Source: Streptomyces pactum
GTDB lineage: Bacteria; Actinomycetota; Actinomycetes; Streptomycetales; Streptomycetaceae
Assembly (NCBI RefSeq): GCF_016031615.1
Contig: NZ_JACYXC010000001.1
Span: 1,116,001 to 1,180,000 of the forward strand
Direction: 5' to 3'
Length of the DNA: 64,000 nt
Shown here: positions 15,669 through 23,415 of the stretch, piece after piece
How the letters are laid out: every line of letters begins with the position of its first letter
Numbering within the stretch: position 1 is the stretch's first letter
Notes under the pieces: generated by a model
Told to the model about the DNA's origin: nothing
Seen by the model: only the letters and a program-made list of their open reading frames with translations
The model's database searches: none
Position numbers and translations under genes: made by a program

Positions 15669-16052
15669 GTGACCAGCGACTCCTCCACGCCCTGCCGGGT
15701 GACCGTGTGCCGCGGCTGCTGCTGCGGCGATCCGCGGAAGATACCCGGCGTCGACCACGCCGGGCAGCTCCCCCGGCTCCGCGCCGCGCTGGGCCGCGCC
15801 GCCCAGGTGCGCGCCTCGGACTGCCTGGACGTGTGCGACCAGGCCAATGTGATGGTGGTGCAGCCCTCCGCCGCGGGCCGGGCGGCCGGCGGCCGACCGG
15901 TCTGGCTGGGGCTGGTCAACGACGACGAGGCGCTGGCGGACATCGCGGCGTGGATACACGCCGGCGGGCCGGGCCTGGCCGAACCGCCGGGGGTGCTGGA
16001 CCTGTACGCGTTCACCGTCTCCCGCCGGGTGCGGGCGGCGCTGGAGGACTGA
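15669..16052 (+). CDS. thioredoxin-like (2Fe-2S) ferredoxin-type protein
   Basis: 127 residues. The N-terminus reads CRVTVCRGCCCGDPRK and the middle DCLDVCDQANVMVV, giving the paired Cys clusters of thioredoxin-fold [2Fe-2S] proteins (CbiX/NuoE-like ferredoxin branch). These usually serve as small electron carriers. The extra CCC triplet near residue 17 is unusual and could be involved in metal binding. The start is GTG with a -10 box directly upstream, so it is probably leaderless. The gene converges on the FAD dehydrogenase, whose uninterrupted frame overlaps its last 41 bases on the other strand. Confidence 0.85.
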   Translation: MTSDSSTPCRVTVCRGCCCGDPRKIPGVDHAGQLPRLRAALGRAAQVRASDCLDVCDQANVMVVQPSAAGRAAGGRPVWLGLVNDDEALADIAAWIHAGGPGLAEPPGVLDLYAFTVSRRVRAALED

Positions 16053-18006
16053 CCGGCGCTGGAGGACTGCCCCCGGGCGCGCCACCCCGGGGACGGGCCG
16101 GGCCGCCGGAACCGGGCCACCGGCCGGGCCCGCAGGCCGGAGGGCCGGTTCGCCGGGTCACCCACGCCGGGCCGCCGGTTCGCCGGGTCACCCGCGCCGG
16201 GCCGCCGGCGGGCGGTACACGCGGCCCCCGTCCGTAGGGGGCCCCGGCCCGCGCCCGTACGAAACCGGTTCGAGCGGCCCCCGTTACGCACCCGCGGCCC
16301 CCGACGCGCTCGGCCCCGCCCCCCACTCCCCGGCCCGGGCCTCCCGTGGTCAGCCGACGGCCGCGGCCGCGGCCCGCTCCCGCGGTGCGGCCGGAGAAGA
16401 TGCACCCGCCGAGGAAGGTGCCCTCCAGCGAGCGGTAGCCGTGCACCCCGCCGCCGCCGAACCCGGCGGCCTCGCCCGCCGCGTAGAGGCCGGGCAGCGG
16501 CTCGCCGCCCTCGGTGAGCACCCGGGAGGACAGGTCCGTCTCCAGGCCGCCGAGGGTCTTGCGGGTGAGGATGTGCAGGCGCACGGCGATCAGCGGACCC
16601 GCCGACGGGTCGAGGACGCGGTGCGGCGCGGCGGTGCGGATGAGCCGGTCACCCAGGTACCTGCGGGCCCCGCGCACGGCGGTGATCTGGAGGTCCTTGG
16701 TGTACGGGTTGCCGATCGCGCGGTCCCGGGCGACGATCTCCCGGTGCAGCCGGTCGGCGTCCACCAGGGCCTCGCCGACCAGCTGGTTCATCCGGCGCAC
16801 CAGGTCCGGCAGGGTCCGTTCGACGATGAAGTCCTCGCCGCGGTCGAGGAACGCCTGGATCGGCGCGGGGGTGCCGCCACGGGCCCGGCCCAGGACGTCG
16901 CGGACGCGCCGGCCGGTGAGGTCGGGGTTCTGCTCCGAGCCGGAGAGGGTGAACTCCTTCTCCACCATCTTCCGGGTGAGCACGAACCAGGTGTGGTCGT
17001 GCCCGGTGCCCATGATGTGCTCCAGAGTGCCCAGGGTGTCGAAGCCGGGGAAGAGCGGCACCGGGAGCCGGTTGCCCCGCGCGTCCAGCCACAGCGGGGA
17101 CGGGCCGGAGAGGATGCGGATGCCGTGCCCGGGCCAGATCGGGTCCCAGTTGCGGACGCCCTCGGTGTAGTGCCACATCCGGTCGCGGTTGATCAGCCGG
17201 GCACCCGCGGCCTCGGCGATGCCCAGCATCGCGCCGTCCACGTGCGCCGGCACCCCGCGGACCATGGAGCCCGGCGGGGTGCCCAGTCGCTGCGGCCAGT
17301 TGGCGCGGACCAGGTCGAGGTTGCCGCCGATGCCGCCGGAGGTGACGATCACCGCCTGGGCCCGCAGCTGGAAGGCGCCGGTCACCTCCCGGCTGCTGGG
17401 GGTGCCCCGGGCGGCGTCGCTGGGTTCCAGGACCTCCCCGCTGACGGTGTCCAGGACGCCGGCGGTACGGGACAGGCCGGTGACCCGGTGCCGGAAGCGC
17501 AGCCTGACCCGGCCGGCCGCCACCCCGGCCCGGACCCGCCGGGCGAACGGCGCCACCACGCCCGGCCCGGTGCCCCACGTGATGTGGAAGCGGGGCACCG
17601 AGTTGCCGTGCCCGGTGGCCTCGTACCCGCCGCGTTCGGCCCAGCCGACGACCGGGAAGAGCCGCAGCCCCTGGGCGCGCAGCCAGGCCCGCTTCTCGCC
17701 GGCCGCGAAGTCCACGTACGCCTCGGCCCAGCGGCGCGGCCAGTGGTCCTCGGGCCGGTCGAAGCCGGCCGTGCCCAGCCAGTCCTGCCAGGCCAGCTCG
17801 CGGCTGTCGCGGATGCGCAGCCGGCGCTGCTCGGGCGAGTCCACCAGGAAGAGCCCGCCGAAGGACCAGTGCGCCTGGCCGCCGAGGGACTGTTCGGGCT
17901 CCTGGTCGAGGAGGATCACCGACCGTCCCGCCTCGGCGAGTTCGGCGGTGGCGGCGAGTCCCGCGAGCCCCGCCCCGATCACGATCACGTCCGCGTCGTA
18001 CGCCAT
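16012..18006 (-). CDS. FAD-binding dehydrogenase (3-ketosteroid dehydrogenase-like family); probable frameshift near its end
   Basis: Flavoprotein begun at the ATG at 18006. The Rossmann motif VIVIGAGLAGLAATAELAEAG lies at residues 6-26, and the C-terminal FAD motif GLYAAGEAAGFGGGG with GYRSLEGTFLGGCIF closes the domain. It belongs to the FAD-binding_2 superfamily of 550-residue dehydrogenases; the substrate is unknown. Conserved sequence ends near 16385. Beyond that the open frame runs about 110 codons of Gly/Pro/Arg-rich filler to 16012. One frame over, the DNA reads RERAAAAAVG then TGA at 16350-16352, the kind of ending relatives have. I infer an indel near 16375-16390, true end about 16350. 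Confidence 0.85.
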   Translation of the reverse strand: MAYDADVIVIGAGLAGLAATAELAEAGRSVILLDQEPEQSLGGQAHWSFGGLFLVDSPEQRRLRIRDSRELAWQDWLGTAGFDRPEDHWPRRWAEAYVDFAAGEKRAWLRAQGLRLFPVVGWAERGGYEATGHGNSVPRFHITWGTGPGVVAPFARRVRAGVAAGRVRLRFRHRVTGLSRTAGVLDTVSGEVLEPSDAARGTPSSREVTGAFQLRAQAVIVTSGGIGGNLDLVRANWPQRLGTPPGSMVRGVPAHVDGAMLGIAEAAGARLINRDRMWHYTEGVRNWDPIWPGHGIRILSGPSPLWLDARGNRLPVPLFPGFDTLGTLEHIMGTGHDHTWFVLTRKMVEKEFTLSGSEQNPDLTGRRVRDVLGRARGGTPAPIQAFLDRGEDFIVERTLPDLVRRMNQLVGEALVDADRLHREIVARDRAIGNPYTKDLQITAVRGARRYLGDRLIRTAAPHRVLDPSAGPLIAVRLHILTRKTLGGLETDLSSRVLTEGGEPLPGLYAAGEAAGFGGGGVHGYRSLEGTFLGGCIFSGRTAGAGRGRGRRLTTGGPGRGVGGGAERVGGRGCVTGAARTGFVRARAGAPYGRGPRVPPAGGPARVTRRTGGPAWVTRRTGPPACGPGRWPGSGGPARPRGGAPGGSPPAPVSPPAPPAPGGRR

Positions 18007-18090
18007 GGTTGCCGTCCCCCTGCCGTCCTGCCGGAGCCCCGCCGGGCACCGCACGGTCGTGCGACCGCCGGGTGTGGGGGTGATCCTGCC

Positions 18091-18102
18091 TACCGGCTGG
18101 TA
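18091..18102. promoter_or_regulatory. TACC-N4-GGTA palindrome before the FAD dehydrogenase
   Basis: TACCGGCTGGTA lies 85 bases upstream of the FAD-dehydrogenase ATG and 47 bases before the Nudix ATG. It matches 10 of 12 positions of TACCGACTGGTC at 22321-22332, so both may bind one TetR-type regulator. Confidence 0.45.
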
Positions 18103-18148
18103 AGGCGTCAACCGTCGTGCGCCGCCGGCCTTCTGCTTGGATGGCCGG

Positions 18149-18709
18149 ATGACACCGGAGCGGCCCCTCGCGGCGGACGAACTGCTGGACATCGTGGACG
18201 AGGACGACCGGGTGGTGGGCCGGGCGCCGCGCGGCGAGGCGACGGCGCGCCGGCTGCGGCACCGCTGTGCGTTCGTGCTGGCGCGGGACGGCGCGGGGCG
18301 GATCTTCGTGCACCGGCGGACCGCGCGGAAGCTGGTCTTCCCCTCTCGGTACGACATGTTCGTCGGGGGTGTGGTCGGCGCCGGCGAGTCCTACGACCGG
18401 GCGGCGCTGCGCGAGGCGGAGGAGGAGCTGGGCGTGTCCGGGCTGCCCGCCCCCGAGCCGCTGTTCCGCTTCCGTTACGAGACACCTGAGCACGCCTGGT
18501 GGAGCGCGGTCTACCAGGTGCGCTGCGATCTGCCGGTGAACCCGCAGCGGGAGGAGGTCGCCTGGCACGCCTTCCTCACCCCCGAGGAGCTGGAGCGGCG
18601 GCTCACCGGGTGGGAGTGGGTGCCGGACGGCCTGGACGCGTACCGGCGGCTGCTCGCCCTGCACGGCGGTGCCCTGCCGCCGCTGCCCGCCGGGCCCGCG
18701 ACGGGCTGA
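18149..18709 (+). CDS. Nudix hydrolase
   Basis: 186 residues, begun at the ATG at 18149; an in-frame TTG at 18137 is an alternative and neither has a strong ribosome site. The Nudix box spans about residues 74-96 with GAGESYDRAALREAEEELG, giving the expected G-x5-E-x7-REUxEExGU pattern. The layout (DELLDIVDEDDRVVGRAPRGE at the start, then HRRTARK) resembles the YfcD/isopentenyl-diphosphate isomerase-like branch. These hydrolyse nucleoside diphosphate-linked compounds; the exact substrate is unknown. Divergent from the FAD dehydrogenase. Confidence 0.92.
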   Translation: MTPERPLAADELLDIVDEDDRVVGRAPRGEATARRLRHRCAFVLARDGAGRIFVHRRTARKLVFPSRYDMFVGGVVGAGESYDRAALREAEEELGVSGLPAPEPLFRFRYETPEHAWWSAVYQVRCDLPVNPQREEVAWHAFLTPEELERRLTGWEWVPDGLDAYRRLLALHGGALPPLPAGPATG

Positions 18710-18740
18710 CCACCGGCCGCGGCGGCCGGTCCGGGGCCGA

Positions 18741-19020
18741 CCGGCGGTCTCCCGCCCCCGGCGTGATCCACCACCGGGGGCCGGCGGTGGCGGCGCGGCG
18801 CCGTACGGGCGTCCTCGCGTGGTCCTGCGGCACGGCGCCGGACGGGCGGTCCGGGTGCGGAGGCCGGCTGCCCCGGCGGTCTCCCGCCCCCGGCGTGGTC
18901 CACCACCGCGGGCCGACGGTCCCCGGGGCCCGGCGCGGCCCGGTACCGGGGCCGGCGGCGCGGTGCGGCCGTACGGGCGTCCTCGCGTGGTCCTGCGGCA
19001 CGGCGCCGGACGGGCGGTCC
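18741..19020. repeat. interleaved direct duplications in an intergenic region
   Basis: A perfect 53-base repeat occurs at 18800-18852 and 18968-19020, 168 bases apart, starting GCCGTACGGGCGTCCTCGCG. A second repeat of about 37 bases with a few changes occurs at 18741 and 18873, starting CCGGCGGTCTCCCGCCCCCG. The order A-B-A-B suggests duplication of a composite module of about 110 bases with later divergence of the spacer. The whole 18710-19096 gap carries no supported gene. Confidence 0.85.
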
Positions 19021-19096
19021 CGCGCCGGTGCGGTGCGTGCGGGCAGACGGGGGTACGGCGCGTCGTGCGCCGGGGGTGGTGAGTAGGCTCGTGATC

Positions 19097-19534
19097 ATGT
19101 CCCCTCCCCTCCGGTCCGCCGCCGGCACCGTCCGGGGCCGGCTGGCCTCGGCCGCCGGCCAGGTGCGGCTGTGGTTCGCGCCCGCCCGGGTCCGGGCGGA
19201 GGGGGACACCCCCGACTACCGCTTCTCGCTCGCCAACGAACGCACCTTCCTCGCCTGGCTGCGCACCGCCCTGGCGCTGGTGGGCGGCGGGTTCGCGGTG
19301 GACCAGTTCCTGCCGGACACCGACCGTCCGCTGCGCCTGACGATGGCGCTGGTGCTGCTGGCGGGCGGCGCGCTGTGCGCGGTCCGGGCGGTCAACCACT
19401 GGGTGCGCTGCGAACGGGCGATGCGGCGCGGGGAGGACCTGCCCGCCTCCCGGTTCCCGGCGGCGCTGGCCGTGGCGGTCGGGCTGCTGGCGCTGGTGAT
19501 GGTGGTGGTCGAGGCCGCCGGCTGGGCCCGTTGA
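19097..19534 (+). CDS. DUF202 (YidH-like) membrane protein
   Basis: 145 residues with three predicted membrane helices. The family signature NERTFLAWLRTALALVGGGF is at about residues 47-66. The start is set at the ATG at 19097. A TAGGCT box at 19084-19089 directly upstream suggests a leaderless or near-leaderless mRNA, in which case GTG 19091 is also possible. Function of the family is unknown. It is followed 141 bases later by a second DUF202 gene, a pairing common in actinomycetes. Confidence 0.88.
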   Translation: MSPPLRSAAGTVRGRLASAAGQVRLWFAPARVRAEGDTPDYRFSLANERTFLAWLRTALALVGGGFAVDQFLPDTDRPLRLTMALVLLAGGALCAVRAVNHWVRCERAMRRGEDLPASRFPAALAVAVGLLALVMVVVEAAGWAR

Positions 19535-19675
19535 CGGCCGCCCCGGGCAGCCCCGGCGGCCGGCCGGGCGGCCGCCGGTCCGGGTGCGGCGTGCCCCGCC
19601 GGCCGTCCCGGGGCGCCCCGCCGGACCGTCGCCGTCCGGGCCCCTGCCCCGCCCGGACCTGCCGGGGGCGGAGCC

Positions 19676-19987
19676 GTGGCTGAGGCCGGCCGGGACCCGG
19701 GGCTCCAGCCGGAGCGGACCCGGCTGGCGTGGCGGCGCACCACGCTCACCTGCGCGGTGGTCGGGGTGCTCGGGCTGCGCCAGGCGCTGCGGGACGGGCC
19801 CGGGGCCGGCGCCCTGGCGGCGGTGGTGCTGATCGTGCTGGTGTGGCTGGTCTTCCTCGGGGTGGCGCACCGCCGGATGCGCCACCTGGCCGTACCGCTC
19901 CCGGCCGTACTGGGCGTGCGGTCGGCCGGGGTGGCGGCGGCGTGCGCCGTGGCGCTGGTGGTGTGCGGAGTGGCGGTTCTGATGTGA
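19676..19987 (+). CDS. second, shorter DUF202 membrane protein
   Basis: 103 residues from a GTG at 19676 with GGGGGCGGAG upstream. It keeps the N-terminal family motif QPERTRLAWRRTTLTCAVV and has three hydrophobic helices. It probably forms a unit with the preceding DUF202 gene. No role can be given from sequence. It ends 16 bases before the convergent MFS gene. Confidence 0.85.
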   Translation: MAEAGRDPGLQPERTRLAWRRTTLTCAVVGVLGLRQALRDGPGAGALAAVVLIVLVWLVFLGVAHRRMRHLAVPLPAVLGVRSAGVAAACAVALVVCGVAVLM

Positions 19988-20003
19988 CCCGCGGGGCCGG
20001 CGC

Positions 20004-21518
20004 TCAGCCGGCGGTGCCGGCGGCGGCGGGCTTGTCGGCCGGGACGGGGGCGGGGGCGGGGGCCGCCGCGCGTACCGTGCTCGCCATGCCGATCCTCCGC
20101 AGGCCCGCCCCGGCCACCACGGCGGCGAGCGCGAACGCGGCGGCGGCCAGCAGGAAGCTGAGGGTGAACCGGGACTCGGCGGGCAGCTCCGGGGCGCCGG
20201 CCGGCAGGTTCGCGGCGCTCTTCGAGGCCAGCACGGTGGTGACCACCGCGCTGCCGATCGCGGAACCGGTGGAGCGGGCGATGGAGTTGATGCCGTTGGC
20301 GATCCCCGTCTGGTGGAGCGGGACGCTGCCGACGACGACCGCCGGCAGGGAGGCGTACCCCAGGCTCACGGCCGCGCCGACCAGCAGGCCGGCTCCGATG
20401 ACCGAGGCGGCGTGCCGGTGGTCCAGGGCCATCCAGCCGAAGCCTGCGGCGCCGATCACACCGGCCAGGACCAGGACCGGCCGGGGGCCCCACCGGTGCA
20501 CCAGCTGCCCGCCGAGGGGCGCGGACAGCAGCGAGACCACCGTGCTGGGCAGCAGGAACTGCACCGAGGCGCGCAGCACCGAGGCGTCGAAACCGTAGCC
20601 CAGCAGGTCGGAGGGCATCTGCGCCAGCGAGGAGACGCCGATGAACAGGGCGAACATCCCGAAGCCGACCAGCAGGCCGGTGATGTTGGCGAAGAGCACC
20701 GGGGGGTGGACGAACATCCGCATGTCCACCAGGGGTTCGCGCACCTTCCGCTCCACCTGCACCCAGACGGCGGCGAACACCACCGCTCCGGCGAAGCTGC
20801 CCAGGGTCCGGCCGCTGGTCCAGCCCCACTCGTTCCCCTGGGTGATCGGGAGCAGCAGCAGGACCAGGGTGGCGGCGAGGGTGAGCGCGCCCAGGACGTC
20901 GGTGCGTCCGCCGGGGGCGTGCCGGCCGGACGGGACCAGCACCACCACGGCGAGCAGCGCGGCCACGGCGAGCCCGGTGGCGAGCCAGAAGGCGGTGCGG
21001 TAGTCCGGGTCGTCGCCCTGGGTGAGCAGGCCGACGCTGACCATGGCGAGGCCGGTGCCGAACGCCAGCGTGCCGCTGACCAGGGCCATCGCACCGGGGA
21101 GGCGGGCGGGGCGGATCTCGTCGCGGAGCACCGAGAGCGCCAGCGGGAAGATCGCGGTGGCGGCTCCCTGGAGCACCCGGCCGACGATCAGCCAGGCCAG
21201 CGAGTGGGCGGTGGCGGCCAGCAGCGAGCCGGCCACCATGACCAGCAGCATGCCGACCAGGGTGGGCTTCTTGCCGTGCTGGTCGCCGAAGCGGCCGAGC
21301 AGCGGGGTGAACACGGCGGCGGACAGCAGGGTGGCGGTGGTGACCCAGCTGACCTCGGCCGCGGTGGCGTCCAGGTCGTCCTGCATGAGGCCGAGGATCG
21401 GCACCACCAGGGTCTGCATCATCGACACCACCATGGTGGCGAGGCTCAGCGCGACGATGACGACCGTCTCGTCGCGGCGGCTCCCGGCCGGTCGGGCGGC
21501 GGGGCTGGTTCGGCTCAT
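20004..21518 (-). CDS. DHA2-type MFS drug exporter
   Basis: 504 residues with about 14 hydrophobic helices, as in the EmrB/QacA group. Typical motifs are GRFGDQHGKKPTLVGMLL after helix 2 and the helix-5 element GPA-like LVSGTLAFGTG. The start ATG has GGAGGACC upstream. It is expected to export hydrophobic drugs or a metabolite by proton antiport. A MarR gene is divergent, with an operator close to the exporter start, which is the usual arrangement for substrate-induced efflux. Confidence 0.93.
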   Translation of the reverse strand: MSRTSPAARPAGSRRDETVVIVALSLATMVVSMMQTLVVPILGLMQDDLDATAAEVSWVTTATLLSAAVFTPLLGRFGDQHGKKPTLVGMLLVMVAGSLLAATAHSLAWLIVGRVLQGAATAIFPLALSVLRDEIRPARLPGAMALVSGTLAFGTGLAMVSVGLLTQGDDPDYRTAFWLATGLAVAALLAVVVLVPSGRHAPGGRTDVLGALTLAATLVLLLLPITQGNEWGWTSGRTLGSFAGAVVFAAVWVQVERKVREPLVDMRMFVHPPVLFANITGLLVGFGMFALFIGVSSLAQMPSDLLGYGFDASVLRASVQFLLPSTVVSLLSAPLGGQLVHRWGPRPVLVLAGVIGAAGFGWMALDHRHAASVIGAGLLVGAAVSLGYASLPAVVVGSVPLHQTGIANGINSIARSTGSAIGSAVVTTVLASKSAANLPAGAPELPAESRFTLSFLLAAAAFALAAVVAGAGLRRIGMASTVRAAAPAPAPVPADKPAAAGTAG

Positions 21519-21571
21519 GGAGAGGTCCTCCGGCAGGGCGGCGTGGCGGCCCCCTGCCTCACTCGGTTAAT

Positions 21572-21592
21572 TTGTTTGAGAAACTCAAGCAA
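21572..21592. promoter_or_regulatory. MarR operator between exporter and regulator
   Basis: Near-perfect palindrome TTGTTTGAG-AAA-CTCAAGCAA with one mismatch. A second half-site TTGTTTGAA occurs at 21636-21644, near the MarR start. The whole gap (21545-21660) is conspicuously A/T-rich for this genome. Confidence 0.8.
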
Positions 21593-21674
21593 TCGGGAAA
21601 GAAGGTAGACCTCGAAGATTGAGATGGTCAAGTTGTTGTTTGAACGGCTGGAGCACCCTGCGTAAAGTCGCCGC

Positions 21675-22118
21675 ATGAGCGCCGGCCCGTGGCACCCGCC
21701 CAGCAAACTCGACCTCCTGGAGCTCCTCGCCGCGATCGGCACCGCCCAGTGGCGCGACTTCACCGCCACCGCGGCGCGCCACGGTCTCACCGCGACCCAG
21801 GCCAAGGTGCTCGCCCAGCTCGGCGGCGGCCCGCTGCCGATGCGCGGCCTCGCCGACCGGCTGGTGTGCGACGCCTCCAACATCACCGGCGTCGTGGACC
21901 GGTTGGAGGAGCGCGGCCTGGTGCGCCGCGAGCCGTCCACCACCGACCGTCGGGTGAAGCACGTGGTGACCACCGAGGAGGGACGCCGGACGATCCGTCA
22001 GGTGCGCGAGGAGATGGCGGTCAGCCGGAACGCCCTGGACGCCCTGGACGACGAGGAGCGCGCCACCCTCCACGCGCTGCTGAGCCGGCTGCGGCCGGCC
22101 GCGGAGCGCCGCACCTGA
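21675..22118 (+). CDS. MarR-family regulator of the adjacent exporter
   Basis: 147 residues. The winged-helix core is clear: LTATQAKVLAQLGGG, MRGLADRLVCDASNITGVVDRLEERGLV, then the wing REPSTTDRRVKHVVTTEEG. One cysteine (in VCDAS) sits in the recognition helix region. The gene is divergent from the DHA2 exporter, so it is probably its substrate-responsive repressor and also autoregulated. The ligand is unknown. Confidence 0.93.
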   Translation: MSAGPWHPPSKLDLLELLAAIGTAQWRDFTATAARHGLTATQAKVLAQLGGGPLPMRGLADRLVCDASNITGVVDRLEERGLVRREPSTTDRRVKHVVTTEEGRRTIRQVREEMAVSRNALDALDDEERATLHALLSRLRPAAERRT

Positions 22119-22318
22119 CCCTCCCCCGGGCACGGAGCCGGGCCCCGGGATCCGACGGCACACCGGCGGGTGACACGGCGGCACACCCGGGGCGGCACGG
22201 CGGGCACGGCGGCACACCGGCAGGTCGCCCCCGGTCGGCCCCGGCGCCCCTCGCCCCGCGCGGGCCGCACACCCGGGGCAGCGGCCCGCGCGCCCGGGAC
22301 GGTGGCCCTCTGGACGCA

Positions 22319-22338
22319 CATACCGACTGGTCGGCATG
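22319..22338. promoter_or_regulatory. TetR-type operator before the phosphotransferase-ACAD operon
   Basis: CATACCGACTGGTCGGCATG has arms CCGAC/GTCGG and outer CAT/ATG and lies 44 bases upstream of the ATG at 22382. This is a common operator shape for TetR regulators of acyl-CoA metabolism in actinomycetes. The cognate protein is not proven; the TetR at 27049-27642 is one candidate. Confidence 0.7.
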
Positions 22339-22381
22339 ATGTCCCGAGCCGTCCGCCCGACCTGGTGAGGAAGAACTCTCG

Positions 22382-23410
22382 ATGAACCACGACAATCCCC
22401 CGGGACTCGACCTGGTGAGCCTGCGCTCCCATCTGGAGCGTGCGCGCCCCGGGCTGGTGGACGGACCGCTGGACGCCGAGCTGATCGAGGGCGGCCGGTC
22501 GAACCTGACCTACCGGGTGACCGACGGCACCGGCCGCTGGGTGGTCCGCCGGCCGCCGCTGGGGCACGTCCTGGCGACCGCCCACGACATGGCCCGCGAG
22601 CACCGGGTGATCAGCGCCCTGCACCCCACCCCGGTCCCGGTGCCCGAACCGCTGCTGCTGTGCGAGGACACCTCCGTCCTCGGCGCCCCGTTCTACGTCA
22701 TGGAGTACGTCGAGGGCACCCCGTACCGCACCGCCGCGCAGCTGGGCGGGCTCGGCCCGGAGCGCACCCGCGGCGTGCTGCTGGGCCTGGTGGACACCCT
22801 GGTGGAGCTGCACGCGGTGGACCCGGCCGCCACCGGGCTGGACGGGTTCGGCCGGCCGGAGGGCTTCCTCGAACGCCAGCTGCGCCGCTGGGGCAAGCAG
22901 CTGGCCGCCTCGCGCAGCCGCGAGCTGCCCGGGATCGAGGAGCTGCACCGGGCGCTGGGCGCCGGGCTACCCGGCCCGGCCGGCCGGCCGGCCGCGGTGG
23001 TGCACGGCGACTACCGGCTCGACAACGTCCTGGTGGGCGAGGACGACCGGATCAGGGCAATTCTCGACTGGGAGATGTCCACCCTGGGCGACCCGCTGAC
23101 CGATCTGGGTCTGCTGGTGATGTACAGCACGCCGCTCGACGTCCCCGGCTCCCCGGTGGGGACCACCGCCGGGGCGCCCGGTCACCCCGACCCGGCCGAA
23201 CTCGTCGAACGGTACGCCACCGGTTCCGGCCGCGACGTGGCGGACATCGCGTGGTACACCGCCTTCGCGTGGTTCAAGCTCGCGGTGATCCTCGAAGGCA
23301 TCCACTACCGCTACACCCTGGGGCAGACCGTCGGAGCCGGTTTCGACCGCATCGGCGCGCTGGTCCCGGTCTTCATCGACCACGGCCTGACCACCCTTCA
23401 GGAGCGCTGA
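22382..23410 (+). CDS. APH-fold phosphotransferase (ACAD10/11 kinase-like)
   Basis: 342 residues with GAGGAAG before the ATG. Kinase features are the glycine/nucleotide region GGRSNLTYRV, the catalytic Brenner motif HGDYRLDN and the metal motif ILDWE. This branch of aminoglycoside-phosphotransferase-like proteins is typically encoded next to, or fused with, an acyl-CoA dehydrogenase, as in ACAD10/11, where the pair handles 4-hydroxyacyl-CoAs by phosphorylation and elimination. The acyl-CoA dehydrogenase starts 6 bases after this stop, which supports that reading. Confidence 0.92.
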   Translation: MNHDNPPGLDLVSLRSHLERARPGLVDGPLDAELIEGGRSNLTYRVTDGTGRWVVRRPPLGHVLATAHDMAREHRVISALHPTPVPVPEPLLLCEDTSVLGAPFYVMEYVEGTPYRTAAQLGGLGPERTRGVLLGLVDTLVELHAVDPAATGLDGFGRPEGFLERQLRRWGKQLAASRSRELPGIEELHRALGAGLPGPAGRPAAVVHGDYRLDNVLVGEDDRIRAILDWEMSTLGDPLTDLGLLVMYSTPLDVPGSPVGTTAGAPGHPDPAELVERYATGSGRDVADIAWYTAFAWFKLAVILEGIHYRYTLGQTVGAGFDRIGALVPVFIDHGLTTLQER

Positions 23411-23415
23411 GAGCC

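Noticed and set aside
16012..16349. The last 110 residues of the FAD-dehydrogenase frame as a real domain
   Set aside because: The region is repeat-derived (30-base direct repeat at 16145-16204), Gly/Pro/Arg-rich, overlaps a convergent gene, and a normal ending exists one frame over.
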